This document shows, in pieces, positions 24,321-35,305 of a stretch of DNA of 62,000 nt (position 1 is its first letter; the number at the start of each line of letters is the position of its first letter). The notes under the pieces were generated by a model. That model made no database searches. It worked only from the letters and a program-made list of their open reading frames with translations, and was not told where the DNA came from. This DNA comes from Phoronis australis (Eukaryota > Phoronida > Phoronidae), in NCBI GenBank assembly GCA_002633005.1, contig NMRA01000158.1:60229-122228 (forward strand), in the 5' to 3' direction. A program made the position numbers and the translations under genes.

Positions 24321-25164
24321 GCTTTTCCTCATTCTCCAAACGCTAATGATTTCGCTACAGTAGGATTTTCCTACCCCCAATTTGAACACTTCATGTTTAT
24401 CTGAATCTTTCCTGGACAAAAAAGATTTCCAATTTTCGTGTTTTTTACAACAGCATTTTGTCATTTTTGTTAGACAAGATAACCTTTCTAAAAGCTGCGC
24501 CTAATAACGCTCAGTGTTGGAACGTTATTTCACTCAGGACACCTATTTTCATCGAGATCATCGCCCTCGGCCAGAACAGTAACACTTGCGTTAATCATTT
24601 TAACTTATTACGCATTTCATCCAAACGCAAATCACGACAGCAAATGATATTGCCTTACTGGAAATATACTCAACCGAGTATTTTTACCTAACCGAGTATT
24701 TTTGAAATATTCTGGAAGGAGGGCAGTACAAGCGAAAAAAACGTCTCATCGGGGTCAAGACCGTCTTTTCACGACGGACCTAACGTTGGGCGACGCCCAG
24801 GCCAGGAAATGAAATTCAGAAATATTTTAAAGACATTTTTACTAATTTGCCTTTCAACGGAGGCCTCCCCTTTGCCGGGAAAATCCAGTCAGGCACGATC
24901 CTATCCAGCTACGGGATTCCTCCCCGGCTGCAAATAGAGAGAGGTGGGAGTGCATTTAGAAGTAACTTAATAACTTATTTATTATCTAATTAACTGTATA
25001 TCTGCATTCATGTCATTTTTTTGCCTTTTTTTCTTAGATAATACTTCAGGAATCAAGGAAAATGCTTGATTTTTAGAGGTAAAAACAGAAAAATTTCTCG
25101 ACCTCTCCCCATTTGGTGCTATGCGCATCTACAATCGTTCAGTTTGCGCAAATGCTTGCAGCCG

Positions 25165-25215
25165 GACAAAATGTTGGGCCCCCTCTTGTGATATCCTAGA
25201 TCCGCCACTGTCTTG
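25165..25215. mobile_element. Solo GGCGGATCTAGG end
   Basis: GGGCCCCCTCTTGTGATATCCTAGATCCGCCACTG carries the same end motif (written here in two parts: a C-run, then CCTAGATCCGCCACTG) as the element at 2920-3172. The other end is not found nearby. Confidence 0.4.
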
Positions 25216-26080
25216 TACAAGATTTTTGGAAGGAAATCAGAAAACTACTACAAAAGTGTCTCATACAACTTCTCAGCTGTATCTCTTACGAACATGTTAT
25301 TCTTGGACTTTATGAGACACATGATTTTCTGTTTTACACTTTGCATTTACTAGCCAAACAGTACATTTACAAGGAGAGATGTCACAAAAATGTACCTTAT
25401 GCTCACAAGTTTGTTACATTTACTTATGAGTAATATAATGCTGAAAAATTAATTGCATATAAAAATTTTGTATATGGCAGCTTCTCGGTGAAATAGGAAA
25501 ATTTTATTGTTCACGTTAACTCCATGTAGCAGTTGTTTACATTATACGCGATACGAGGATGGTCTCTCTTGGGTTATGCATGCGTGAATGAATGGGTGTA
25601 ATTGGTTTTTGTTTGTTTTTTGTACTTGTTTATCGATGATGCTAAATAAAAACTGGACATACAATCAACTAAGCCAAAGCCGAAGAACACTGATTTTTGA
25701 TTATATGAAATTTATTTATTTTTTGAAAGTAATAATCAATTGGATTTAGGATTTATGTAGAAACTCGTGTTCCTGTCTCGGTTTTGTAAAATGCGTGCCC
25801 TGGTTGGTTGCTTAATTTGTTAAGACCAAGGCCAGCATTTCTACGTCTTCCCTTGTTTCTTAACTGAGAGCGGGAGATTAACTAGTGGACTTGCGTTTAG
25901 GTTTGGAGTGCGTATGATCATATCATGTGGGGTAAATGTTAGGTGCGGCATTTGGTGGTATGAGCTGTAAGCTGTTGTCGTAGTAGACCTAGGCGACGCG
26001 TTCTTATTAAAAATGCACACAGAATGTAAGATTTTTCCATACGTAACGACTGATATATATCGTTGACCAGTTATTGATGT
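25216..26080. other. No gene recognised
   Basis: This AT-rich stretch has no recognisable element or gene. Confidence 0.4.
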
Positions 26081-26084
26081 TTTA

Positions 26085-26350
26085 TGAAAATAAATAGAGA
26101 CCTGGTTTTTTATAATCTTTATTACGAAATCTTCGATTCCAGGAATATACATAACCCAGAAAGCGCCAAGAGGCATTATATCTGGGTTAAAAAAGTTCAA
26201 AGAAATTTATTATACAATTGTTTTACACAAATACATAAAAAATCTGTATACAATTATTTTAGCCAAATACATGAATTAAAAAAACTGTTGTTAAGATTAC
26301 AATGACATGTGATTACGAAAGTAAATAAATCATTTTCATACACATTTATA
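26085..26350 (-). mobile_element. LINE 3'-tail fragment with terminal hairpin
   Basis: AACCCAGA (26153-26160) and TCTGGGTT (26181-26188) form an 8-bp stem around GCATTATA. The same stem, loop motif and flanks occur at 40141-40173, the 3' end of the CR1-like LINE. The fragment therefore derives from a minus-strand copy of that family, or from a SINE sharing its tail. No reverse-transcriptase sequence accompanies it. Confidence 0.6.
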
Positions 26351-26712
26351 CAATTCTATCCACTCACACAAAGAGATTTAATATTATAAAGAAATTTAGA
26401 ATAAAACCTTATTTTCATTTGGGTTGAGTTTTTGACTTCCATATAGAAAAAAAAATAATTTTGTTGTACACTTGCGGAATTTCAGAATATTTTTTATAAA
26501 TATTAGGGTATATTGGTCATACAAGATTTTATGTTTCTTTACGAACGTTTTAGATATCTATAATTCTTAGTACACAAATCTATAAAGAGGCGATTCTTGT
26601 GTCAGATGATCTTACACATCGGCAGGATTTTGCTATAACAGGGTGACTGTGAAAAGGGTAACTTTTTATCATTTCCTAAAGCACAAAACAAGAATTCCTA
26701 GCCCTTAACCCC

Positions 26713-27597
26713 TTATTTTTTTTTTTCAGAAATCCACGTCTTAATCTGCTCTTTCATTTCCTCGTTGATCCTGCAAGCGCTGTTCCCCTCATTTTCCCCT
26801 AGAATATGGATTCCAACCACCATGAAGTTCCACCTGTCCCAGGTCCACACGGGGCTACCGCTCTGTCCATTGAACGTGTCGTTTGAGTACCAGATACGAT
26901 ATGGTTGTACACGAGTTATCAACCCCCCGGCCATCCATAAAGTATCGGGATCCTGGTCCCCGGGATATCCGCAGATTTGCACAATGCGCCCCTTTAAATC
27001 ATTATCATAGAGATCGGAAACTCCGAACCCGTAAGTCTCGTTTGTCGCGGACTGCTCGTTCAATAAGATGATGCCATAGTCGTACTTACTGGATTTTGTT
27101 TTCATGTAGTTCTCCGGAACACGGAGTTGGCTTCCTGTGGCCTTCAGGGTGCCAAAGGCATTTTTACCGCCGTCCTTAGCCTGGGAGATTTCCACCTTCG
27201 TTGCGAACCCTAGTTTTGGTATGTAGAGGTTATGAGCGCACGTGACCACCGCCCGCCGATTTAGGCCGCTAATTCTGCAATAGAAGCCGGTGCCATTAAA
27301 TACGTTTTTGGGGAAATAGATCTTCAGGGAACACACCCAGCAGTACGGTTTAGCTGTTGTTGGTGATATGTTGAAGCGTGTATCCACTGGCGACTGTACT
27401 TTTTCTTGCGCAGCGTCGTCTACAACGTCAGAGTCGTCGAACGTTTCATCTAGATCAAAGTCGTTTGAATCCAACTGCTCCTCGACGCCTGTGTCATTCT
27501 CCTCTTTATGGTCACCCACATTTTTCTGCTGTCGGATCTTGCAGTCTCCCGGTGGCAAAGGATGCCTTGGCTTCATCTTTGAGGGCGACGATCTCAT
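26713..27597 (-). CDS. V8/trypsin-like serine protease (S1 family), 294 aa
   Basis: This predicted chymotrypsin-fold serine endopeptidase is the best-preserved gene in the window. Residues 1-75 are polar and acidic (DSNDFDLDETFDDSD), with no signal peptide. The protease domain covers about 80-290. The triad is visible as H122 in VVTCAHN, D173 in KYDYGIILL and S246 in NGQSGSPVW. The short loops and the YDYGII and GYPGD motifs resemble V8-like (glutamyl endopeptidase) S1B enzymes more than animal trypsins. ATG 27597 has a good context (CCGCCATGA) and lies 15 nt after an acceptor (TTTTGTTTCAG, exon from 27612). An in-frame upstream ATG at 27675 would give 320 aa if that intron is not used. The coding part is uninterrupted and ends in KKK encoded by an A-run. 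Its base composition looks more G+C-rich than the flanks. Cleavage specificity is inferred only. Confidence 0.8.
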   Translation of the reverse strand: MRSSPSKMKPRHPLPPGDCKIRQQKNVGDHKEENDTGVEEQLDSNDFDLDETFDDSDVVDDAAQEKVQSPVDTRFNISPTTAKPYCWVCSLKIYFPKNVFNGTGFYCRISGLNRRAVVTCAHNLYIPKLGFATKVEISQAKDGGKNAFGTLKATGSQLRVPENYMKTKSSKYDYGIILLNEQSATNETYGFGVSDLYDNDLKGRIVQICGYPGDQDPDTLWMAGGLITRVQPYRIWYSNDTFNGQSGSPVWTWDRWNFMVVGIHILGENEGNSACRINEEMKEQIKTWISEKKK

Positions 27598-27611
27598 GGC
27601 GGGAGGTGAGA

Positions 27612-27625
27612 ACTGAAACAAAACC
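27612..27625 (-). promoter_or_regulatory. Candidate splice acceptor before the protease start
   Basis: On the minus strand, GGTTTTGTTTCAG ends at 27613, leaving a 15-nt leader before ATG 27597. This argues for a 5' non-coding exon upstream and for the 294-residue start. Confidence 0.45.
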
Positions 27626-27675
27626 TCGGAATTTGAGCAAGCGCGAAACATGTAAGAGGCGTGTGGTGTAGACAA

Positions 27676-28330
27676 TAATTATATATCTGAATCAAAAAAC
27701 GAAAGCTTCGAATAATTCGCACCTAAATATGACTTGTAGCCAGGCTAGGTCATACATGACGTAAGATACATGGCACGACATTCTTTCAGGTTCAAAGAAC
27801 GATTTGGTATCTTATTGATTGTTGAGTTTTGTTGAAGGCGCGAGGTACTGTTTGGGCTAGCTAACATTACTATATTCCTGGTATATTGCGATTGTTATTA
27901 TAAAGTCGTAATTCTTTCATGCGCACTGACAACATTTTTAGCAACGGAAAAGCACTCGGGCCTGTTTCACAACAACGTATGAGTGAAACCACTATAAACC
28001 ATGCTCTGGTATCAAATTTCATCTTCTCACTCACTGAGTTCATTTGCACTTCCAGAGCAACTGAAATTAACCCGTCTTGACAAACGGTAACACTTCTTAA
28101 ATTTGTATCAATAAGTGGTCTTCGTTGCTTTTGAGAGGACGTGTGGGTTTATATCGCCCATTTAAAAGTCGACATCAACACTAGGACAACAGAAATGTTC
28201 AAGAACTGGCCAACAGTGAGAAAGCAAAAGTTCAAGCGAGGGTCAGAGAGGTGCTCATGCAAGTACTTAAATACGTCTGTGGCTAGTCACAGACTCTTGT
28301 GTCCCAACCAACGGCTGACCACAATCTCGA
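27676..28330. other. Upstream flank of the protease gene
   Basis: A TATATAAT sequence lies near 27680 on the minus strand, but its link to transcription is unproven. No other gene is recognised. Confidence 0.3.
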
Positions 28331-28332
28331 AA

Positions 28333-28414
28333 TGATCCAACAAAAGATGTCCCAAAACCAGAGGACATTCAAAGATATATTAGGCGGTGGGCCAAATCTC
28401 ATAGCATCTATTCT
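28333..28414 (+). pseudogene. Possible exon fragment of unknown identity
   Basis: An open frame reads MIQQKMSQNQRTFKDILGGG and ends at TCTT|GTGAGT, a plausible donor at 28415. It precedes the inverted repeat at 28570. No family is recognised, and no acceptor or neighbouring exon is secured. Confidence 0.2.
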
Positions 28415-28569
28415 TGTGAGTACTTTGGGGGATGGCAACCTAAATTTTTCTCTGTGACTAGAAAATACACTTATACCTCAATTTTCAAAAAGCTCACACG
28501 TCTACACTTGCACATTTTTTTGTTAATAACGTGTTTTTGTTGCAAGAAATATTATGCACATTCTTGCCA

Positions 28570-29010
28570 CACGGTGGCGTGTTTCAATTTAATTGATCAA
28601 TCAGAGAGCTAGGTTGTATTGTTGTGCTTGGTGACTTCAATATGGCAGCTCCCATGGAGTGTGATGCCTGTATAATTCAAGGTTTGTCAAACAGCACTCG
28701 ATTGTGATAACCAGAACTTGAAGAAGCTTTGAGAAGCATGCTGACAAGAGCTAGATGGACTGTGCAACTCTGTGGATCAGTATAGATGGAAAAGAAGACG
28801 AGGCTTCACAAACGTTTGTGCAGGAAAACATTTGCTTTGCCCGACTGGCACCATGTCCTGTATACTGCTGTAGAAGACTAAGCGTCAGAACAAAAACTGG
28901 TGGCGCATAGAAACGCATAACGTTTCAAGCAGTAGTAGTAAAGCTGAAGCTGCTGAAAGCGACACAGATGTTACCCAATATTTCCCAAGAAAATCTGAAA
29001 CATCAAATTA
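28570..29010 (+). pseudogene. Inverted partner of 20555-21000 with remnant coding tail
   Basis: The block starts near the GATCAATCAGAGAGC motif and includes AATATGGCAGCTCCCATGGAG. It ends in a frame encoding SDTDVTQYFPRKSETSN followed by a stop. Earlier parts carry stops. The paired copies support a once-coding dispersed element of unknown type. Confidence 0.5.
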
Positions 29011-29059
29011 ACCTGTACGAGAAGTTGTAGTGCACATGCGCATACTGTGTAGTCGAGGA

Positions 29060-29290
29060 GGCAGTGTGGCCTGGCGTGCGTTCAGTAGACGCTAGGACCT
29101 ACGCTAGGACCTAGCTAAAACCTAGCCACAGTCACGTGTTCTCATTTAAAATACACGGCAATATCTCACGTTATCTCTCGAAGTCTTGCTTTTTAGCGAG
29201 GTCCTAGCGTTACTGAACGGGAGGCAGGTTGATAAGTGCCCGCTTTCTTTACTCGAGGTCGTGGGTTCAAGTCCCACCAGGTCACACTGC
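29060..29290 (+). mobile_element. tRNA-derived SINE head, split by a MITE
   Basis: The right part has GGTTGATAAGTGCCCGC followed by a perfect B-box-like GGTTCAAGTCC (29264-29274) in a GTGGG/CCCAC arm. AGTGTGGCCTGG near 29063 pairs with CCAGGTCACACT near 29277, like an acceptor stem. Between them lies the inverted-repeat insert at 29079-29219. A functional tRNA is excluded by that insert. Polymerase III promoter origin is inferred from these boxes. Confidence 0.55.
29079..29219. mobile_element. MITE with CGTTCAGTA...TACTGAACG ends
   Basis: CGTTCAGTA(GA)CGCTAGGACCT at the left is the inverse of AGGTCCTAGCGTTACTGAACG at the right, giving near-perfect ~20-bp terminal inverted repeats in a 141-bp element. 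The left arm has an extra CTACGCTAGGACCT repeat. It sits inside the tRNA-like head. The target duplication is unclear. Confidence 0.75.
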
Positions 29291-29519
29291 TAAACCCTTG
29301 AGCCAGGTTTCTAGCTCCTCAGCTCGGTTTTTACCATATATTAATAAAGCATAAAAATATTTCCAGGTGATCAGTGCAATCGGCCCACATGCGAGGCCTG
29401 CGCACGTCTGGTACAATGTGTATCAGACCGCCTGCAATTATTATATTATTACTGTGTAGTTGCTAAGTTTTTGGGCTCCAACTTCTCAGCTAAAATAAGT
29501 AAAACATAAATGGGTAGAC

Positions 29520-29750
29520 CACGAGGAAAATAACCAAACGCAGCTACGAATGACAGTGAGCAAACGCAAGATGGGAACGAGGCGAGAGACTTTGAAATGA
29601 GTGAGAGAGTGGAGCCAGAAACTAATAGTGACCCTAAGACAAATGAACCAACATGGCTGACAGCCATGAGTCAAAACAGTGCACAGTTAGTGAATGAGGT
29701 CAAAGAAGTTAAGTTGTCGGTTAAATACTCCCCTTTCACATTTCCAAACA
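29520..29750 (+). pseudogene. N-terminal ORF fragment, possibly LINE ORF1-like
   Basis: The frame from about 29510 reads MGRPRGK, a stop, then an Asn/Glu-rich region and TWLTAMSQNSAQLVNEVKEV. The layout (basic start, acidic linker, helix-forming end) resembles the N-terminus of L1-type ORF1 proteins. It ends abruptly near 29730 where unrelated sequence begins. This is a weak call. Confidence 0.25.
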
Positions 29751-31997
29751 AAGCGCCGTGCGCATGCTCAGTTATAGGAAGGCCTGTGTGAGTATGCGAC
29801 ACAACGCGAGAAAGGGGCATTCAGCTGATCTTTGTTGTGTGCTTCTGTTGTTTGCTTGTGTTTAAGTTAATTATTTGTTTTATTACTCTGCGCGTGTAAG
29901 CGCAGAGTACTGTTGTTCCTGGGTTTTCTTCAATTTTATTCTTCTTATTCTTCTTATTACTCTGCGCGTGTAAGCGCAGAGTACTGTTGTTCCTGGGATT
30001 TCTTCAATTTTATTCTTATTCTTATTCTTATTCTTATTCTTCTTCCGACCAACTTGGAGGCTTAATACCTCCAAATTGGGTGCAGGTACGGTCTTTAAAT
30101 TCAGCATAGTACTTTTGACAGTATATAAATTTTGATTGGTTATATAATCATATTCCATATTGCACCCGAAAAGGTCGTTTGGTGCAAAGGTCATATAATT
30201 TTCAAAATGCTACTCCTCCTTCAGTTTTAAACCCATCTTTTTCACATTCGGTGCACAGCTATAAGTCAACATGACAATTTATAAAAAATTACTTTTTAAG
30301 TAATCGGGTCATCCAATCAGGTGAAATAGGTCAAATGTCATTAGGTGCAAACTAAAATTTTGAGCTAGACACTTCAAATTGACAGGTCTGATTGCCACAG
30401 GTAAATCAAATCGGAATCCAAAGTTTCATGTCATTTAGTGCAAACAAGGGGTCATTAGGTGCATTTTTCTTCTGAATATTTGACCTTTTCAATCAGCAAG
30501 TATTCTGATGTGTCAACCGTTAGACAACTGTGATTCTCAGTGTTAAATACATTTTCCATGGTCTTTGCAATAATTCTCCTGAAGATGCTTACAGTCACCG
30601 AATAAGGTCAATTAGTGCAAAGGTCGTGTAACGTTCAAAATGTCATATCTCTTACGTTTTTCAAGGAAATCTTTTCAATTTCAGCGCACTGGTGTGAGTC
30701 AATATGCCAATTGAATACCCTACTTTACTTCGCAATAGGTCTAGCCAATCAGAAAAAATAGGTCAAAGGTCATTGAGTGCAAACTAAAATTTTGAGCTAG
30801 AGACTTCAGAATTACGTATCTGTTTGCTAAGTGCGATTGAGTTTCAATTCTAAATTTTCAGGTCATTTGGTGCACCCATGGGGTACTTAGGTGCATTTTT
30901 CTTCTGAAAGTTTGACCACTTCATTCATCTTGTATTCTGAAGTGCTTAAAGTAAAACATCTGTGATTATTAGCATTCACCAGAATTTTAATCGACTTAAC
31001 AATTACTCCCTGATCGGGGCTCATAATGCACCGGAAGAGGTCAATTAGTGGAAAGGTCATCAAAAGTTGATATGTAATTTCTCCTACAATTTTAAAGAAT
31101 TACTTTTCATATTGGTAAACGGGTTGCTGTCAGTAACTTCCCATAATAATTCCAGTAATACGCACGCGCAGAGTCCATTATTGTCACGCCGTGACAATAA
31201 TCTTTCTAGTTCTTCTTATTCTTCTTATTCTTATTCTTCTTCCGACCAACTTTGAGGCTTAATAACTCCAAATTGGCTGCAGGTACGGTCTTTAAATTCA
31301 GCATATGACTTTTGACAGTACATAAGTTTTGATTAGTTATATAATCATATTCCAAATTGCACCGGAAGAGGTCGTTTGGTGCAAAGGTCATATATTTTTC
31401 AAAATGCTACTCCTTCAGTTTTAAAGGTATCTTTTTCAAATTCGATGCACAGTTATAAGTCAACATGACAATTTAAAAAATTACTTTTCTAAGTAATCGG
31501 GTCATCAAAACAGATGAAATAGGTCAAAGGTCATTAGGTGCAAACTAAAATTTTGAGCTAGACACTTCAAATTGACAGGTCTGATTGCCACAGGTAAATC
31601 AAATCGGAATCCAAAGTTTCATGTCATTTAGTGCAAACATGGGGTCATTAGGTACATTTTTCTTCTGAAAATTTGATCTTTTCAATCAGCAAGTTTTCTG
31701 ATGTGTCAAACATTAAGACAACTGTGATTCTCAGCGTTAAACACATTTTCCATGGGCTTTGCAATAATTCTCCTAAAGCTGCATAAAATGCACCGGATAA
31801 GGTCAATTAGTGGAAAGGTCATGTAAAGTCAAAATGTTATATGTCTTAGGTTTTTCAAGGAATTCTTTTCAATTTCAGTACACTGGTGTAAGTCAACATG
31901 CCAATGGGGCTATTCGGAAAATCTGCAATAACCAGAGGGCGTGCGTGTACTAGTGGTGATAGATTAACAGCCTCGATTTCGCGAGCCCTTTAAATAC

Positions 31998-32090
31998 ATG
32001 GTGAAATGGCTTACAGTCGTGCCAACTGAATCTGAGATTGCGTAAAAAGAGTGCTTCTATGAGAGGAAGTAAGCACGACCTCATACAAAG
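31998..32090 (+). pseudogene. SAP-like N-terminal exon of a DNA-transposon protein
   Basis: ATG 31998 starts MVKWLTVVPTE. In a shifted frame the exon continues LRLRKKSASMRGSKHDLIQR up to a consensus donor, AAAG|GTAAGG (intron from 32091). The LxxRxxSxxGxKxxLxxR pattern matches SAP DNA-binding motifs, which occur at the start of many THAP/SWIM/YqaJ transposon proteins. The frame change indicates decay. It lies 92 bp inside the left terminal repeat, as a first coding exon would. Confidence 0.4.
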
Positions 32091-32099
32091 GTAAGGTTT

Positions 32100-34980
32100 G
32101 TGATTATTTTAACAAGTATTCCATGATTATTCTACCGACGCCTGTTAACTGAGGCATTCGCCGATGTCGACTTCGCGGCAGTCAGTCGCCAGCCAGAGTC
32201 TGGTTATGTTGTGATATGTGATACGATACTTCGACGTAGCAATCGGGAGCTTTTCGTACATCAAAGCATTATTATTGTTTCGAATGATTTCTAAAAGTTT
32301 ATCAGTGAAAGTTACATAGTTACATCAATCAATGCTGAATGTTTATGTTGTCAACTCGATAAAGGTTGATGAGTTAAGATTACAATCCAACCCCAATGGT
32401 AAAGGGTACGTGAGTGATAAATATCCATTGCATTAGACTATTTGTTTACTCCCTATCATATGTCTTCTTGAAATCTATTACACGTTGAAATGGAAATCTA
32501 TCACGTAACCTTTGGTTTTTATGTTTGAAGGCTTGTACCGTGCAGAGGAGATATGCATCGCTTTTGCACCGTCCCTGAATTGACAAAAATTGGTTTTTAG
32601 CATTTGACTGCAGCTGACCAACAAGATCTTCCCATCCAGTGCAGATCTGTTGTCAAAGCCAACTTTCAACATTGGAGACAACGAACAAAGCCTTTGAAAA
32701 GGAACAGCTATTTTAAAGTCATTTTGTTAAATTACTTATTCAGGTCCCGAGGGCGGATGGGCATGGGGGGTTGTAATCTTTGGTACAAATGAATGTGTGG
32801 AAATAACAGGTAATACACGTTTGGGGAAAAGAGCATGGTGAGGTAATTCTTAACCTTCACGAAGTCCATTCAAGTTGATTTCATGAAACTGTTTTGCTAC
32901 TTGTATCAATTGTAAAACCACGAAAATATATTACATTTTCCGAATTCACAGTGACTGAATAGTCTTAACTCATGCCTTGAAATGTTGCAAGTCGTTATAA
33001 ATTCAAATGACTACCATTTTTGTGAAAATTGCATTTTTGATGGTGCCTTACGATTTGTAATTACTCTTAAACAACAGAAAGATTATCCATCATTTTTAAA
33101 TGACCCAAGTCTTCATATCTTCTATTAGAAGAAAAACGGTTCCCTCAACCTTAGGCTAGAAGTATGCTTGACAGACCCATGAACCTGTAATCTGAGTTTA
33201 AAATTGCTGAAAGTATCAAAATTAAAAAGGCTTGAAAATGGGTAACAAAGGTTTGAAGTTGTCTCAAAAAACTTGTATATTTTACAGACAAGTGATGCGT
33301 TTAAAGAATTGTTATGGCTAGGGATAAAAAATAAAGACACAGTTTTATGCAATACTCATTATATACACCCTTGGTTTCTGAAAATAGTAATTATTTACTT
33401 TTATGTGAAACTGTAGACCAATCACCATATATTTTTGAAAAACAGGGATAACATTTTTGATCCAATCTGGAGTACTTAATTATTCATATTTCAATATTTG
33501 TTCCAGGTTCAGTGACATTTTAAGGCCACTTCAAGCTGTATCATAGACAAGCTTTGTTACTCCGTTCTCTTCCCACAGCACTTCCACACACCAGCAGTGC
33601 TGCATGGCACAATGTGCAAGTCAGTGGCCCTGGAGAAATGTGAATCGCAGTACTAAGTTACCATAAGACAATGTGCCAGTGGAGTGTCTGTGTATCCAGA
33701 CGAACTATATCTGACTGCTACACAAATAAGCCTTGTTGGTGAGGATGCCCTTTCATAGGCAATGAGTCATGTGTGGACAATAGCTTATTTCCTTTCCTGG
33801 AAGAAACATGAGGGACTGAAGCTAAAGAAGACCTAGTCACACTCTGGTCTAGTTCAGAGTCTGATTTTGGGCTCAAAACGATTCAAGTGATATGCTGCTG
33901 TGTTTACCTTCAAGGGTCTAATTGTGGATGTTATTGAGGCTGAATGAGGTTACATGAAAGAAAGCCACGTGTTGAAACTGTACCTTTTTTACAAGCGCTT
34001 CTATAGGCCATTGAAACTAGAACCCAGTGAAATGAAAGCCAAAAGCTGAGTGACATTAAATTTTCCTTTCAGAAGAAAGGCTTTATACTATTGGTAAAAA
34101 CTTTTCAATTTGGTACAGATTATGGGGAAATGACATTCAGTGACTGCATCGATTGTCTTATTGTATGTTTTCAATTGTAGCTAGCTGGATAAGAATCTGC
34201 TATGCACAAGATTCGAGAATAAACAATTATCAGTGTATTTAAAAACAAATGGCAAACTGAAAAAGCACAGAAAGAAACAACATTGCGAGGGAGTCCATAA
34301 TCAGGCATATCAGGTGCTGAATTTCTGAATTACGTTCAATTCTCTCAGGTTATTGCTGAAGGATTGCTTTTCACTTTGTCCAACGGTGAAATAGATGGTC
34401 AGGCGGTTGGTTTCAGTTGTTTTTTCTTGCCTGTAACAGAATAGAAATATTAGCAAATTGTAAAAGAAAAGACAAGACAAAACTACTTTTGTAAGGCAGA
34501 ACATACTTGACATTTCATCTTCATGTTTATGTGTAGAAACTAATAACCTTTGTACCCAAGTCTTATTTAATATCTGAATTAAAATATGTGAAACAGGCTA
34601 AAAGTGATTTAACAATGTGTATTTTTCATGACACTTAAAATGTGCTTCTGATCTCAACAAGTAAAATTCATTCTAGGTGTCAATTTTTTTCCAATGCAAT
34701 GTTACGACATTTACTGAATTAAGGCTTATTCATGTTAATTCGATAACTGAGCTGGTGGTCCTGGGGGTGGGGTCCACGATAAAATAAGGAAACTCACTCA
34801 TCTAGAGAATTTTATTGGAAACAGCATAGTTTTGAAGAGAAACTGCTGTGAAAAAGTCACTCTTGACTTCTGTGCATCACGTACCATACACCTCTTATTT
34901 TGGGAGCACTCCCACCCAGGACAATATGAATATGTGCTGCTAGCCTACCCGGCATCGGGTGAGTTTCCAAAAAGAAACAC
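32100..34980. other. Interior of the AT-flanked insertion: nothing firm
   Basis: A possible exon after acceptor TTTGACTGCAG (near 32610) reads DLPIQCRSVVKANFQHW. The rest is AT-rich with no supportable domain. Confidence 0.3.
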
Positions 34981-35075
34981 TTAGTTCCACTCAATAAAAC
35001 TGTTATTCAGTGGGGTAACTGGTGGGGATAACATCACCGAACGATGTTGATAGAAACTGATTGCTAAAAACTTAC

Positions 35076-35305
35076 CAAGTAATGTTGTGTAGTCTCCGAA
35101 TGGAACTGCATAGTCATAGAGCACACACGGGGCTTCAGCATCCACACACTTTTTGTCAGTTAGTTGACCCTGTTGACCGCAATTGTCCACGAATATAGTA
35201 ACCTTAGGTCTTTTGGGAATTTGTGGCCACCTGTCGAAGACTTGCACCAGGGAAATTAGCAATAATAAGGCTTAGCGCGACGACGTATTTTGATAAAAAT
35301 TCCAT
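35076..35305 (-). pseudogene. First exon with signal-peptide-like start, frameshifted
   Basis: ATG 35305 gives MEFLSKYVVALSL. One frame over, the sequence reads ALLLLISLVQVFDRWPQ, a hydrophobic secretion-signal-like core. It then continues through a Cys-bearing region (VDNCGQQGQ, KKCVDAEAPC) to a consensus donor CTTG|GTAAGT at 35075. A possible next exon follows the acceptor TATTCTGTTACAG near 34434. The exon starts about 98 bp inside the right terminal repeat and points inward. I recognise no family. It could be a captured host exon or part of the transposon. Confidence 0.3.

Noticed and set aside
26765-27671. Plus-strand ORFs across the protease gene
   Set aside because: They are antisense shadows of the protease reading frame.
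29241-29290. A functional tRNA gene
   Set aside because: The acceptor and A-box regions are split by a MITE and the anticodon arm is not regular; this is a SINE head.
29886-31209. A canonical Helitron
   Set aside because: The 3' hairpin and CTAG fit, but the 5' end is not TC, the flanks show TTA on both sides, and the gypsy frame favours a 3-bp duplication. It is left open as a mixed case.
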